In this document: positions 1 to 8,385 of the stretch, in pieces
Layout: every line of letters starts with the position of its first letter
Position numbering within the stretch: position 1 is the stretch's first letter
NCBI GenBank assembly: GCA_036337945.1
Contig: JAYZDF010000035.1
Coordinates: 30,050 to 94,049, forward strand
Direction: 5' to 3'
DNA from: JAYZDF01 sp036337945
GTDB lineage: Bacteria > Myxococcota > Kuafuiibacteriia > Kuafuiibacteriales > Kuafuiibacteriaceae
Length of the DNA: 64,000 nucleotides
Program-made: the position numbers and the translations under genes
Notes under the pieces: model-generated
The model's input: only the letters and a program-made list of their open reading frames with translations
The model's database searches: none
Told to the model about the DNA's origin: nothing

Positions 1-2
1 AT

Positions 3-131
3 CTCAAAGTTATTCATGAAGGCTATGACGAGGCGGTGCGAACAGTAAAAGTTCGGAATAGTATCGCACCGAGCAAAATCCTCATAAAGCTTATTAAAAC
101 CTCGCCAGCGCAAGCACCACCAACTCAGTAA
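3..131 (+). CDS. C-terminal end of an unidentified protein (cut by window edge)
   Basis: An open frame enters from the left edge and ends at a TAA at 129-131, giving 42 residues with a basic, aliphatic stretch (RNSIAPSKILIKLIK) and a Pro/Gln-rich end. The start lies outside the window and no family can be named from this fragment. It ends 8 bases before the stop of the convergent adenosine deaminase-like gene, a spacing seen elsewhere in this window between real convergent genes. Both other forward frames are closed near the edge. It could still be a chance open frame. Confidence 0.45.
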   Translation, partial: LKVIHEGYDEAVRTVKVRNSIAPSKILIKLIKTSPAQAPPTQ

Positions 132-139
132 AGACGAAC

Positions 140-1198
140 TCAACGTAATGAAGGTAGAAAGCTAGCCTCTCGTGCATGCTCAAAGCACTGAATCACATGC
201 TGTTCTTCCAGGATGTCATTTCGGTACAGCAACTCAACTTCACGACGGAGGTCTGTCCCCAGCAAATAGGTTCCGTCCGTGTTGATAGTATGCTTCACTT
301 GATGCTCGCGAAATGTCTGAAGAATATGATCGATTTCGTCGAGGCCGCTGACGGCTCGGGTATGGAGGTTTGAGGTCGGACAAATTTCAAGAGTAACACC
401 TTCGCCACTGAGTATCGATAAGGCTTCTTCGCTATAGGCCGCGCGAATACCGTGGCCGATGCGATTGGGCTTTAGATATTTCACGACTGAAATAACCCCT
501 TCGCCGTTGGTCGCTTGCGTCTCACCTGTGTGAACTGTCGTCCCTAGACCTGCATTGCGAGCTTTTTTAAAAAGTTCTGCATAACGCAGAACACTCTTTT
601 CATTGAGTTCAAGCGAATTAGACTCTGTTCCCGCGAGGTCAATACCAATCACTCCTCGGTTCGAGTACTTGACTGCCTTCTTTACGATGACCTCATTAAT
701 TTCAGCTTCGAATTCTCGAGCAAGACAAAATATCAAGCCACCATTTATGTTGTAATCGAGGCAGGCCCGATCAAGACCTCGAAGGGCAGCGTGTATAATT
801 TGATCGAGATCGCGCTCCCCCCCAACGTTTCGCTTCATTGGATTGAAGCGTAGTTCCATATTCGCGACGCGCGAGCCACGGTACTCCTTCGCGATAATTT
901 CATAAATCGAGCGTTCGACTGCTGCGGGGCTAGACTGGATTTTTTCGGTCCAGGTGTGAAGAATTTTGAGATAATCATCGAGATTTTTCACTTTGTCGGG
1001 TCGAGAGGTGACAAGATCGACAAACTCGAAGTAATCAGCAACCGGAAGTTTAAAGCCCTGCTCATGAGCCATACCGTACAAAACATGCGGCGCAACGGCG
1101 CCGCCAACGTGCAGGTGCAATTCGGTCAAAAAATGGGGTAGCCCAGGAATGTGCGCACGAGGTGAGGGGTGTAAGGTGTCGATGTCCGTTGTTGCCAT
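140..1198 (-). CDS. add: Adenosine deaminase-like metal-dependent deaminase
   Basis: A 352-residue amidohydrolase-superfamily protein of normal length for adenosine deaminase, which converts adenosine to inosine in purine salvage. The Zn-binding HxH pair is H28/H30 (ELHLHVGG), HTGE gives the third zinc His (about 223) and the catalytic Glu (about 226), RIGHGI supplies H249, and CPTSN follows at about 273. The last motif reads NTDGT instead of the usual NTDDP: the zinc Asp (about 308) is kept, but the second Asp, which contacts the purine in classical ADA, is Gly. Substrate preference may therefore differ. It starts 8 bases after the stop of the lipoprotein gene and is probably last in a leftward operon. 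No signal peptide is seen, so a cytoplasmic enzyme is expected. The family is secure, the exact substrate is not. Confidence 0.85.
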   Translation of the reverse strand: MATTDIDTLHPSPRAHIPGLPHFLTELHLHVGGAVAPHVLYGMAHEQGFKLPVADYFEFVDLVTSRPDKVKNLDDYLKILHTWTEKIQSSPAAVERSIYEIIAKEYRGSRVANMELRFNPMKRNVGGERDLDQIIHAALRGLDRACLDYNINGGLIFCLAREFEAEINEVIVKKAVKYSNRGVIGIDLAGTESNSLELNEKSVLRYAELFKKARNAGLGTTVHTGETQATNGEGVISVVKYLKPNRIGHGIRAAYSEEALSILSGEGVTLEICPTSNLHTRAVSGLDEIDHILQTFREHQVKHTINTDGTYLLGTDLRREVELLYRNDILEEQHVIQCFEHAREASFLPSLR

Positions 1199-1206
1199 AT
1201 TTTTAT

Positions 1207-1854
1207 CTACCGGTTAAATTTTATACTGTTGAACATAGATTCAACCTCATCCGCAACCTCTGTGTCATCGGTTTCTACGTAGGTCGCAGTAATTTCGACT
1301 TTGTAACGGTTCTGATTGGAATCCTGGGAAACTATGAGAAGTGTTCGCTGAATAATTCGACTTTCGCGCTCGCTTTTGGGGTCGGTCACCGCATATTTCA
1401 AGTCGAAACCTCCCGCAGAGCGGCCATCGATAGTTAGTGACCTCGTTGAGACTCTCTTGATCTTTACGTTCGGGCGCCGAAGTGTTCCCTTGAGCTGGTC
1501 TATGGCCTCATCGACCAGTTCGTCGAGCTTGTTTTCAGCCTCGGTACCTAGGGCAAATTGCGAAACGATGATTCTAGGTCTTACAGGTAGACCCTTAAGA
1601 GGAACAACATAGCGTGCATCTACGATGGTCGATTCTGGCATGTTTGGGTTGAGCAATGGCGTCCATTTTTCTGAGAGTTGTAACTGTAAACCGGTATTCT
1701 CAGCAGCGAAGGTGATGTAACGATCTGCTTTACCTCCGTCGAGAGAGTCTTCAGCTGCTTTTTGCTTTGAGCAGCCGTCGCATGCGGCCAACCCGGCGAG
1801 TAAGAAGAGGAATAGAGATGTACAGCTTTGAGTTCGAACCGTTTGCTTCATCAT
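1207..1854 (-). CDS. Putative lipoprotein of unknown function
   Basis: A 215-residue protein with a hydrophobic signal segment (LFLFLLAGLAAC) ending in a lipobox with the lipidated Cys near residue 25, followed by a second Cys (CDGC) and a charged linker. The rest is a beta-rich domain of about 170 residues (YITFAAENTGLQLQL, then VARYVV and RIIVSQ-type strands, ending in an EVADEVESMFNSIKF helix). The layout resembles small PsbP/DcrB-like periplasmic domains, but I cannot assign it to one. Its ATG shares an ATGA overlap with the upstream PATAN gene, so the two are likely translationally coupled. It is expected to be anchored in the inner or outer membrane facing the periplasm. Confidence 0.75.
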   Translation of the reverse strand: MMKQTVRTQSCTSLFLFLLAGLAACDGCSKQKAAEDSLDGGKADRYITFAAENTGLQLQLSEKWTPLLNPNMPESTIVDARYVVPLKGLPVRPRIIVSQFALGTEAENKLDELVDEAIDQLKGTLRRPNVKIKRVSTRSLTIDGRSAGGFDLKYAVTDPKSERESRIIQRTLLIVSQDSNQNRYKVEITATYVETDDTEVADEVESMFNSIKFNR

Positions 1855-3371
1855 ATTTTTTGCTCCTTCGGCAGAAGGCTGCGTATTCCATGAATTCGTC
1901 GGACCAGCTCCTCACTGCGAACCGCATTGAGAGATTCTGTAGCTTCAAAAAGAGTAAAGAACAAAATCATATCCATGGCGGAACATAATTGCGTTTGCCC
2001 CATAGGATATGACTGCAGCAACTCCAAGAGTTCGTCTTGTTCTAGCCGTCCTTCATCGTTGATTTGGAGCATTCGGATACTCGCGGGTAGCTCAACTTCC
2101 GGGTCAATGAGATAGGCTCTGAGGATTTCTGCGAGATTCTTTGTCTCTTGAATCTTGCTGTATTCAATAAAAATTTCATCGAGGGCCTTTGAGTAGACCC
2201 TAAGCACGGCAGAAAGTCCGGGAGCCGACATGAGCAAGATGGGGCCCTCAGGCCCAACACCGGACACAGAGCTTTCTCTTTCCATCAGCTCGTGAAACTC
2301 AATCAAGTCAGCTTCTGCCATCAAGTAGAGCAGTCGCGTCATGTCGAAATCTGAACAACCGAGGTCAAAGAGAAGCTCTCGGATGGTCGCACTCCGTTCA
2401 AACGCACCTGACTCTCGGGAATCACCAGCAAAAAATCCGACCATTTGCTTGGCCATTTCGAGCGTTTTTGTTCCCCAGGTTTTTGGGAAATCAGTCGTTT
2501 CAATATCCGGGTGAACTATGACCCCTGCGTCGAAACTCGGAACTGTTTCCCGATACAATCGCATCTCATCGAATTTACGAATCGTATCCATGAGCAAATA
2601 TTGTGTTGGGAGAAAGAAGCTCGATGAGTTCAGAATCGACTTTCGAACCCGCCGGAAGTACCAAAGGCCCCGCTCCATACTCAACAGGTTCTCAAAGTTT
2701 TCAACGTGTTGTCGCTTGACCATTTCCCAGACAACCTGGCGAGTCAGGAATTCGAGTTCGACACACGCTTGGCCGATTCTTCGACCATTCTCGCAGTACA
2801 AAAGGGCAGAGGAGAGTTGGTCTTCCGTGATTTTCCCCGTTTTTATCAGTAAAGACCCAAGTCTTTCTTCTGGGGCATTGCTTTGGGTACCGACTAGATC
2901 TCCGTCTTTTAGAAAAATCGAACGCTCGATACCATCCACTGAACCACAGAGAATGCCGGTCTCCTTGGTGTCAGCGAGAAACCCTACTATTTCCATGACG
3001 CTCACACCCGACGAACCCATTTGTCCCGTCATTACAACTTCACAAGATGACTCTGCATGCTCTCGGGCATTGGGCGGCTCTTCCGGAGTCGTTCGAGCCT
3101 TGAAAACAGCCCATCCGGGGGCGGTAGGAAGGAGTACGGATCGTCTGACACCTTTATCAATTATTCGCCGAAAATCAGAGTCGTCGCTGCGTATCGAACG
3201 AAGTCTCCCTTCGGGATCAATTTCAACAGGCAAGAGATCTTGCTTCGTATCAACTACAAAATCTCCGACAGCTTGGGGAAGAAGGTCCGAGGTATCAATT
3301 CTCCCCGGAATAAGCTCATCCAGTTCATGACTATCCAAGCTTAGCTCTACATCTTCCTCATCATGCGTCAT
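1851..3371 (-). CDS. PATAN/DUF4388 domain protein
   Basis: A 506-residue soluble protein. The first 110 residues are acidic and low in pattern. Residues about 115-265 match the PATAN (DUF4388) layout: GQMGSSGVSVMEIVGFLADT, then a strand pair GILCG...RSIFLKDGDLV, then ERLGSLLIKTGKITEDQL and a helical part before WYFRR. PATAN domains are common in myxobacterial and cyanobacterial signalling proteins and are thought to mediate protein contacts. The C-terminal half is helical, with no motif I recognise. It overlaps both neighbours by ATGA (3368-3371 upstream, 1851-1854 downstream), so it sits in the middle of a coupled three-gene set with a zinc-ribbon membrane protein and a lipoprotein. A signalling or scaffold role at the membrane is inference. 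Confidence 0.8.
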   Translation of the reverse strand: MTHDEEDVELSLDSHELDELIPGRIDTSDLLPQAVGDFVVDTKQDLLPVEIDPEGRLRSIRSDDSDFRRIIDKGVRRSVLLPTAPGWAVFKARTTPEEPPNAREHAESSCEVVMTGQMGSSGVSVMEIVGFLADTKETGILCGSVDGIERSIFLKDGDLVGTQSNAPEERLGSLLIKTGKITEDQLSSALLYCENGRRIGQACVELEFLTRQVVWEMVKRQHVENFENLLSMERGLWYFRRVRKSILNSSSFFLPTQYLLMDTIRKFDEMRLYRETVPSFDAGVIVHPDIETTDFPKTWGTKTLEMAKQMVGFFAGDSRESGAFERSATIRELLFDLGCSDFDMTRLLYLMAEADLIEFHELMERESSVSGVGPEGPILLMSAPGLSAVLRVYSKALDEIFIEYSKIQETKNLAEILRAYLIDPEVELPASIRMLQINDEGRLEQDELLELLQSYPMGQTQLCSAMDMILFFTLFEATESLNAVRSEELVRRIHGIRSLLPKEQKI

Positions 3372-4735
3372 TTTCGCACCACATCGAAAACAATCTTATG
3401 ACCCGAACTACCTTTATCGACTGATTTAAGAGGTTTTGATGACTCTAAATCACCCGCAGCTTTTGAAATCGCGTTCCCGTCTGCATCCCATCGTGCATAG
3501 ACATCAAAGGGTCCTTGGAAGGGCATGTTTTGCATCATGACGTGTTCAGGACCAATTTGAAACGGCAAGGGAAATTGAGGTGCTGAGTATTTACGCACTG
3601 CCAAAGGTGGTCCTACAGGAGGCATGCCCGCTGGACGAACGATGATATAGACCGTTCCCGAGCTTAGCTTCGATCCTGCTTTTAGGGATCGATCTATCTC
3701 AATCGAACCCGAAAAACCGTTTGGCGACACAGCTGCTTTTTCCGAATTAGAAGGCTTTGGTGACGATTGGGAGCCTTTTTGCTGAGCAACATAGGTTTGG
3801 TCGAGTTGGATTTGAATACTCTGATCCCCCACCTTAATATTACTGGATGGAGCACTATGAACCAGGTCGTTCGGACCTCGCGTCATAGCGTTTCCGTCAC
3901 GATCCAAGCGAACATAAAGGTCAAAAGGCCCCACGAATGGCATGCCCGCCATCATCACATCGCTACCGCTGAGCGTGAAGGTTAATGGAAACTTAGGTTG
4001 CGCAAATTTCTTCACCGCAAGCGGTGGTCCTTGGGTAGGCATACCTGCGTTTCGAGCAATGACATAAAGGACACCATTGGTGTCGACAGAGCGAGCAAGA
4101 GCTGGGTCCATTTCTATTGAGCCCGAAACCGATTTTGTGGCGTCTACGGCGACTGGGGCAGTAGGACTATTTGCTGGGTTAGAAGGTGCTGGTGCCCCAG
4201 AGAACATACTTGCCTCTTTCGGCTTGTCTTTGTTCCATGCATACATTCCGACAATAAACGCGATCAAGACGGATACGAAAAACAAGACGTTAGTCCCTAA
4301 ACCAACCCCACGTGATTTTCTGCGCTCTTCGTTAGCCTTTTCTAAGGCCTCTAGGGCACTAGCAGACGCAACCTGACCTGCGTGCAAGTCATCTTTCGCA
4401 CCTAATGATTCCGCTTTTTCTTTTTGTTGTTCCGTAGATTGAACAGTCGGTTTACCTATTGTTTCTTCAATTGCAGGGGCAACTTCGGTTGCCGCACCGA
4501 TATCGGATCGAGGTCCAATCACTGCAATGCCACAGCCTGGGCAAAACTTTGCGTCTTTCGGGATGTCTGTCCCACAAGTAGGACACTCATCAGGCGGAAC
4601 AATCGCTCCGCCACAATCTTTACAAAACCGGGCTGTCTTAGGGTTATCGACGCCGCAGAAGGGACATTTGTTCACTGCTACGGCCTCCGATGCTTGGGTG
4701 TTCATGGTGAGAATATTAGCGCATGTTTCCGACAT
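3368..4735 (-). CDS. Double zinc-ribbon membrane protein with two CcmI-type Ig-like domains
   Basis: About 455 residues from the ATG at 4735 (an alternative ATG is at 4705). The frame stays open upstream to 5002, but that stretch has no protein-like pattern and neither ATG has a clear Shine-Dalgarno. Two CxxC...CxxC ribbons lie at residues about 24-41 (CPFC, CKDC) and 51-68 (CPTC, CPGC). An acidic/charged linker and one membrane span (about 146-167, NVLFFVSVLIAFIVG) follow. Outside the membrane there are two copies of a 110-residue module (SGSIEMDPAL..., SGSIEIDRSL...), each with a PPLAVKK/PPLAVRK strand, FPLTF/FPLPF, a DVMM/HVMM turn and DLxGNAxx-like ends. This pattern resembles the C-terminal Ig-like domain of cytochrome c biogenesis CcmI. 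It is first in the leftward operon. Function unknown; a sensor or scaffold across the inner membrane is inference. Confidence 0.75.
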   Translation of the reverse strand: MSETCANILTMNTQASEAVAVNKCPFCGVDNPKTARFCKDCGGAIVPPDECPTCGTDIPKDAKFCPGCGIAVIGPRSDIGAATEVAPAIEETIGKPTVQSTEQQKEKAESLGAKDDLHAGQVASASALEALEKANEERRKSRGVGLGTNVLFFVSVLIAFIVGMYAWNKDKPKEASMFSGAPAPSNPANSPTAPVAVDATKSVSGSIEMDPALARSVDTNGVLYVIARNAGMPTQGPPLAVKKFAQPKFPLTFTLSGSDVMMAGMPFVGPFDLYVRLDRDGNAMTRGPNDLVHSAPSSNIKVGDQSIQIQLDQTYVAQQKGSQSSPKPSNSEKAAVSPNGFSGSIEIDRSLKAGSKLSSGTVYIIVRPAGMPPVGPPLAVRKYSAPQFPLPFQIGPEHVMMQNMPFQGPFDVYARWDADGNAISKAAGDLESSKPLKSVDKGSSGHKIVFDVVRK

Positions 4736-5148
4736 TATTGTGTTTTTTTTGATGTGAAATAAGCAAGTTGTATTGCAGGGTAATTCAAGGCTCGCAAGTG
4801 ATGTAGTGACAGTACTTTCCGCGAACATGAACGGGCGCGACTTTCCTGCACAACGACGTCCGAAGCACTTGGTTCGGAACGCGAACGCATACACTGTTAC
4901 AATTTGCACACATCGCTCAAACCCGCATGGCGCAACGCGTTGAGCGCCGTATGAGCCGCAAAGCGTTGGGGCCCAATGTGGATAGCGTGTGGGCAAAAAC
5001 ACCTCTGAGAAAAGAGCGCTCCGTGTGCATTAAGTTGGCGCGCAACAAAACGTGTCATAACGTACACTTAGGTGTATTTTGTGACGTTAACGTGAAAAAA
5101 AATATTGATCGAATTCTCGTTTCAAAGGAACATTCTGAGTGCGAAACA

Positions 5149-5683
5149 CGTGAAGCGAAAGAGGCTTCACGAGGTCAGCGACAAGCTAACGTGCCGGGGC
5201 CCTCTGGCTTGGTAGCTTGCAGCTGGCTCAAAGAAAACCTTAGGAGGGGATGTACGGTATACATAGCAATAGAGGAATAGATACTTCGAAGTCGAGCGCC
5301 TTGTGAAGGCGATAAAACGACAGGGAAGGAGGCCGACCAATCGGCTCACCTCTTGCGTGAAAACCCTGAAAAGACCATGCGGCACAGACAAGTATCGAAA
5401 CAAGTGAGCAAAGTGCGATTTGTTCACTCAAGCCCACGGATGCCTACGAACAAGTCGGGCAACGCGACGACGAGATGGCGACAGGCCGTCGCGCTTGTAG
5501 CGAGGGGTGGGGGTAGCGACACTGTAATCGAAGCAAAAGGGGCTGTGACCGAACAATGCTTCAAAAACCCCATGAGAGGTGGTTGTGTGAATACGTCGAC
5601 TAGGATGAATCCTAGAGACTCTCACGCCGGCCTTCGTGGTCCATATGCTGAGAAGGGATGCCGGTTCGACAACGTTGAATCGG
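5149..5683 (+). ncRNA. Candidate structured non-coding RNA
   Basis: At least seven short-loop hairpins in about 535 bases: CGTGAAGC/GCTTCACG (5149-5171), CGCCTT/AAGGCG with a 3-base loop (5297-5311), GCCGA/TCGGC (5332-5345) inside GAGG/CCTC, AGTGAGCAAA/TTTGTTCACT (5403-5428), CGCGACG/CGTCGCG (5463-5493), CTAGGA/TCCTAG with a TGAA loop (5600-5615) and CCGGTTC/GAATCGG (5661-5683). Two stems contain one G-T pair each (5408 with 5423, 5664 with 5680). These are G-U pairs if the plus strand is transcribed and A-C mismatches if the minus strand is, which favours the plus strand. I looked for and did not find the RNase P, tmRNA or SRP RNA core motifs. Ends, promoter and terminator are not defined, so the coordinates are only the outer hairpins. 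Confidence 0.3.
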
Positions 5684-5747
5684 AAAAAGCGAACGGGAAT
5701 ATACCAGACCGCTTGAGCATTAACCTTGCGAGCGTTGCCTAGTAGGG

Positions 5748-5768
5748 CCGTTACATTCTTCGTAACGG
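5748..5768. repeat. Perfect 7-bp inverted repeat upstream of the lipoprotein gene
   Basis: CCGTTAC (5748-5754) and GTAACGG (5762-5768) flank a 7-base spacer, about 100 bases upstream of the lipoprotein start at 5867. No T-run follows on either strand, so it is not a typical terminator. It could be an operator for the rightward trio or the end of the hairpin-rich region. Confidence 0.4.
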
Positions 5769-5866
5769 AAAACTCTGCTGGGAGGCCACGATTCGGTTGT
5801 ATCTCTGGAGGGGTGAAACCTGACTCTTGCCTTCGCGTGTTTCGCGCGTTTCACTCCCACTCGGCT

Positions 5867-7393
5867 ATGAAAAGAGCGATTTTTTGCTTCATGACTATAT
5901 TTGCGACCGGTTGTTCAAAGTCGCCGGAGCCAAGTGCAGTCACTAAGGGAGCTCAGCCCAAAGGCTCGGTATTCGACCGGCTACCTGCACAACTGCCAGA
6001 AAATAGCCGGTTCAAGAAGATACGGAAGTTACTGGCCAAAGATCCTGATGCTCCTGTTCGAGCGTACAACCTGTACCCACTCATCGATCCCGTTTGCACG
6101 AGCACTGATACTCGCATGAAATTCGTAGCTGATGCTGCGGCCTATGTAGATGTTCGAACTGACCCGGACGACAAGGCGTACGCACGGCGACTTGCGATTG
6201 ATACGCTTGAACACGTCTCTACATCTTGTTGGAGAAATAGCACGGTTGCTGCCTATCAAATTCTTACTGCTGGAAAAAAAGTTATTCCAGGGAGCTCAAG
6301 ATTTGATGTCATCGAGGCGCGGCTCAAATCTGCTGCGGGGGACTTCGAGCAAGCTCTTGTCGCTGCGGAGAGAGCAAGGCAAGCAGGCTCTGTCCACGCG
6401 ATTGCACTTACCGCCAATATTCACGCCCAAGTGGCCAGGCAAAAATCCGAATCGTACGAGCCGGGCATGTTAGATAAAGCCATCTCGTTGGTCTCGGTTC
6501 CTCCTGAGGCGAACTGGCCTCTTATTGACCTCACTGCCGTTTTGTCAACTCGTGCACGGCTACTCGCTGAACGGTCGAACTGGGAAGATGGGAAGCAAAT
6601 GCTGTCAACCATGGAAGAAGCTCGACTCACACTCGGTCGCCTATCCATGGACCCATTTATTGCTCTGACTCGCCGCCACGCACTGGATTCGATGTGTTAT
6701 AGCGCGGTACTTATCGGGCAAGACTCGACCAATCCTTGTATGCGAGCCGCGACTGAGCAACAAAATCTAGGAGCCGCTTTTTTGGCAGGCGAGATCATCG
6801 CAAAACCCAAATACGACAGCGAACGTTATGCCGCGCTGGTGGCTGTGCGAGAAAGGATCCAGAAAATGCCCGAAGAAGGTTTGATTATTCTCGCGGTACG
6901 CGGTGATGAGCATGAGGTCATTGCCTGGACTCGTCCCGCTGCTACTGTGTTGAGTACTCTGCGCGCAAAGAAACCAACACTGATCGTCATCGATCGCACA
7001 TATTCAAAACGAGCTAGCGCAAACGTAGATCGCATGCTTGAATTAGCGAAAATAAAGCCGAATATCCGAATACAAGCCGGTCGCGACATCTTTGCCATGC
7101 CGTGCTTGACCGCTTTAGTCGCGGGCAGAAAAACTCCAAAGTCGTGCCCATTCGACAAGAAACTCATCAACAAATTGATTCGTATGCCTAAATATGAGTT
7201 TGCGTTTCTGGTGGGACGCGACCTAGACGCTGAAATTGATGACCTAAAACTATACGAACTCGACGCAGCACTCATGTCCTATCGCAAATCACTCACGAGA
7301 AAAGGAATTGATGCACATTTGAAAGACTTATCAGACAGCTGGATCTTGAGTAACGATGCTGCAAAGTTAACAGCTAAATTCAAGCCTCAATGA
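5867..7393 (+). CDS. Large lipoprotein with TPR-like helical region, function unknown
   Basis: About 508 residues from the ATG at 5867, chosen because it gives a compact signal peptide (MKRAIFCFMTIFATGC) with the lipobox Cys near residue 16. A GTG at 5813 lies right behind a GGAGGG but would add a poor leader. The middle is made of paired helices rich in Ala, Arg and Glu (FEQALVAAERARQAG, AVLSTRARLLAERSNWEDG) typical of TPR-type repeats. The last 200 residues look alpha/beta (EGLIILAVRGDE, PTLIVIDRTY, FAFLVGRDLDAE) and contain a pair of Cys (PCLTALVAG..KSCPF). I do not recognise a family. It shares an ATGA overlap with the glycosidase-like gene downstream, so the two are likely made together and act in the envelope. 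Confidence 0.7.
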   Translation: MKRAIFCFMTIFATGCSKSPEPSAVTKGAQPKGSVFDRLPAQLPENSRFKKIRKLLAKDPDAPVRAYNLYPLIDPVCTSTDTRMKFVADAAAYVDVRTDPDDKAYARRLAIDTLEHVSTSCWRNSTVAAYQILTAGKKVIPGSSRFDVIEARLKSAAGDFEQALVAAERARQAGSVHAIALTANIHAQVARQKSESYEPGMLDKAISLVSVPPEANWPLIDLTAVLSTRARLLAERSNWEDGKQMLSTMEEARLTLGRLSMDPFIALTRRHALDSMCYSAVLIGQDSTNPCMRAATEQQNLGAAFLAGEIIAKPKYDSERYAALVAVRERIQKMPEEGLIILAVRGDEHEVIAWTRPAATVLSTLRAKKPTLIVIDRTYSKRASANVDRMLELAKIKPNIRIQAGRDIFAMPCLTALVAGRKTPKSCPFDKKLINKLIRMPKYEFAFLVGRDLDAEIDDLKLYELDAALMSYRKSLTRKGIDAHLKDLSDSWILSNDAAKLTAKFKPQ

Positions 7394-8385
7394 TTGGTTT
7401 ATCTCTTCTTCTTGCTATTGCTGCTGCCACGCCTTTTGGAGAGCCGCCCTCGGAAAAAGGTGTTTCGCTGGGGTTGTTCGCCTCGGACCCCACCTACGAC
7501 TACGACCATTTATTGGCGGAAATCCGTCAAACCGGAGCTACACATATCTCTTTGGTCTGGGTCTGGTGGCAAAATGATGTGTCATCTACGACAATTCGTC
7601 CCAAGACAGGCTGGAGCGCAACGAAGCAACAGGTCGAACGGACGGTGGCCCAGGCTAAGCAACGCGGCTTTCATGTGACAGCGTTTCCGATTGTTCGGCT
7701 AGTTCAAGCTGAGCCTGGAGAATGGCGAGGGAAAATAAATCCAAAGAACGAAGACGCGTGGTGGGAAAGCTATTTTGAATATATTGCCCATACAGCGGCC
7801 ATTGCGGAACAGTCGGGCGCGCAACGCCTGGTTATTGGGAGTGAGTTAGTGTCTCGAGAGAGAATGCGAAAACGTTGGCTCCGTCTCATTGAACGCATAC
7901 GGCTTAGGCACCCAAAACTTGAGCTTATGTATAGTGCGAATTGGGACCACTACAAGCCGGTACAATTCTGGGACGCTGTCGACCATGTCGGAATTACCGG
8001 TTATTGGGAAGTGGGAAGATATAATACGGGGAGCCTCGAACAACTCCGTCAAGCCTGGGCGCCGATACTAAAGGAGCTTCGCACTTGGAGCGAGAAACTC
8101 GGTCGTTCGATCATTATCACCGAAATCGGTTATCCGAGTCTCGAAAGCGGCACAAAATTCCCCTGGGATGAAACGAGGAAAGAGAAACTCGACCTTGAAA
8201 TTCAAGAATTAGGTTATCAGGCGGCAGCTTATTCATTTTCAAATCAAAACTTTCTTGGAGGCCTTTATTGGTGGAATTGGTTTGGTTTCGGAGGAAAAGA
8301 AGACCGGAACTATACTCCACGTAACAAACCCGCTGCCGAAATCATTAAATCGTGGTACCTAGGCCTTGAGCATGAGCACCGTTGA
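7390..8385 (+). CDS. Secreted GH113-like TIM-barrel glycosidase
   Basis: 331 residues. A short hydrophobic N-terminus (MIGLSLLLAIAAATPFG) is likely a signal peptide. The remainder reads as a beta/alpha barrel of the type seen in family GH113 (beta-mannanase-like) proteins: SLGLFASDP start, HISLVWVWWQND, HVTAFPIVRL, then a strand ending in Glu at about 152 (VIGSEL) as candidate acid/base, YSANWDHY, VGITGYW, and a strand ending in Glu at about 245 (IITEIGYPS) as candidate nucleophile, then GGLYWWNWFG. Both glutamates sit where the family expects them, so an active retaining hydrolase is plausible; the substrate cannot be read from sequence. It overlaps the lipoprotein gene by ATGA and the following gene by 20 bases, so the three form one operon. 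Confidence 0.75.
   Translation: MIGLSLLLAIAAATPFGEPPSEKGVSLGLFASDPTYDYDHLLAEIRQTGATHISLVWVWWQNDVSSTTIRPKTGWSATKQQVERTVAQAKQRGFHVTAFPIVRLVQAEPGEWRGKINPKNEDAWWESYFEYIAHTAAIAEQSGAQRLVIGSELVSRERMRKRWLRLIERIRLRHPKLELMYSANWDHYKPVQFWDAVDHVGITGYWEVGRYNTGSLEQLRQAWAPILKELRTWSEKLGRSIIITEIGYPSLESGTKFPWDETRKEKLDLEIQELGYQAAAYSFSNQNFLGGLYWWNWFGFGGKEDRNYTPRNKPAAEIIKSWYLGLEHEHR

Larger units (their letters stand above)
4736..5866. other. Largest gene-free region: divergent intergenic with many hairpins
   Basis: About 1.1 kb between two diverging genes. Open frames occur on both strands, but their translations are Arg/Ser-rich and patternless and I do not accept any. The stretch is unusually full of inverted repeats: CCGAA/TTCGG at 4860-4877, CGCTCAA/TTGAGCG at 4914-4946, TAACGT/ACGTTA at about 5058-5089 enclosing ACAC/GTGT, and the group at 5149-5683 listed separately. 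Promoters for both flanking genes must lie here, but no pair of boxes is convincing. Confidence 0.5.

Noticed and set aside
2518..3330. 270-codon plus-strand frame
   Set aside because: It is fully antisense to the PATAN gene, is Ser/Arg-rich, and has no domain. The minus-strand gene is coupled to both neighbours.
5240..5437. Small minus-strand frame with a hydrophobic stretch (IALCSLVSILVCAAWSF)
   Set aside because: It has a weak GTG start without Shine-Dalgarno, overlaps two hairpins and another frame in a different phase. Could be a small membrane protein, but the evidence is too thin.
5149..5683. RNase P RNA, tmRNA or SRP RNA
   Set aside because: I looked for the GAGGAAAGTCC core, the tRNA-like ends with tag reading frame, and the GGAAG-GCAGCC loop and saw none.
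4927..5742. Open frames on the plus strand at 4927-5280 and 5353-5742
   Set aside because: The translations are Arg/Ser/Lys-rich, without hydrophobic pattern or domain, and they run through several perfect hairpins. They look like chance frames.
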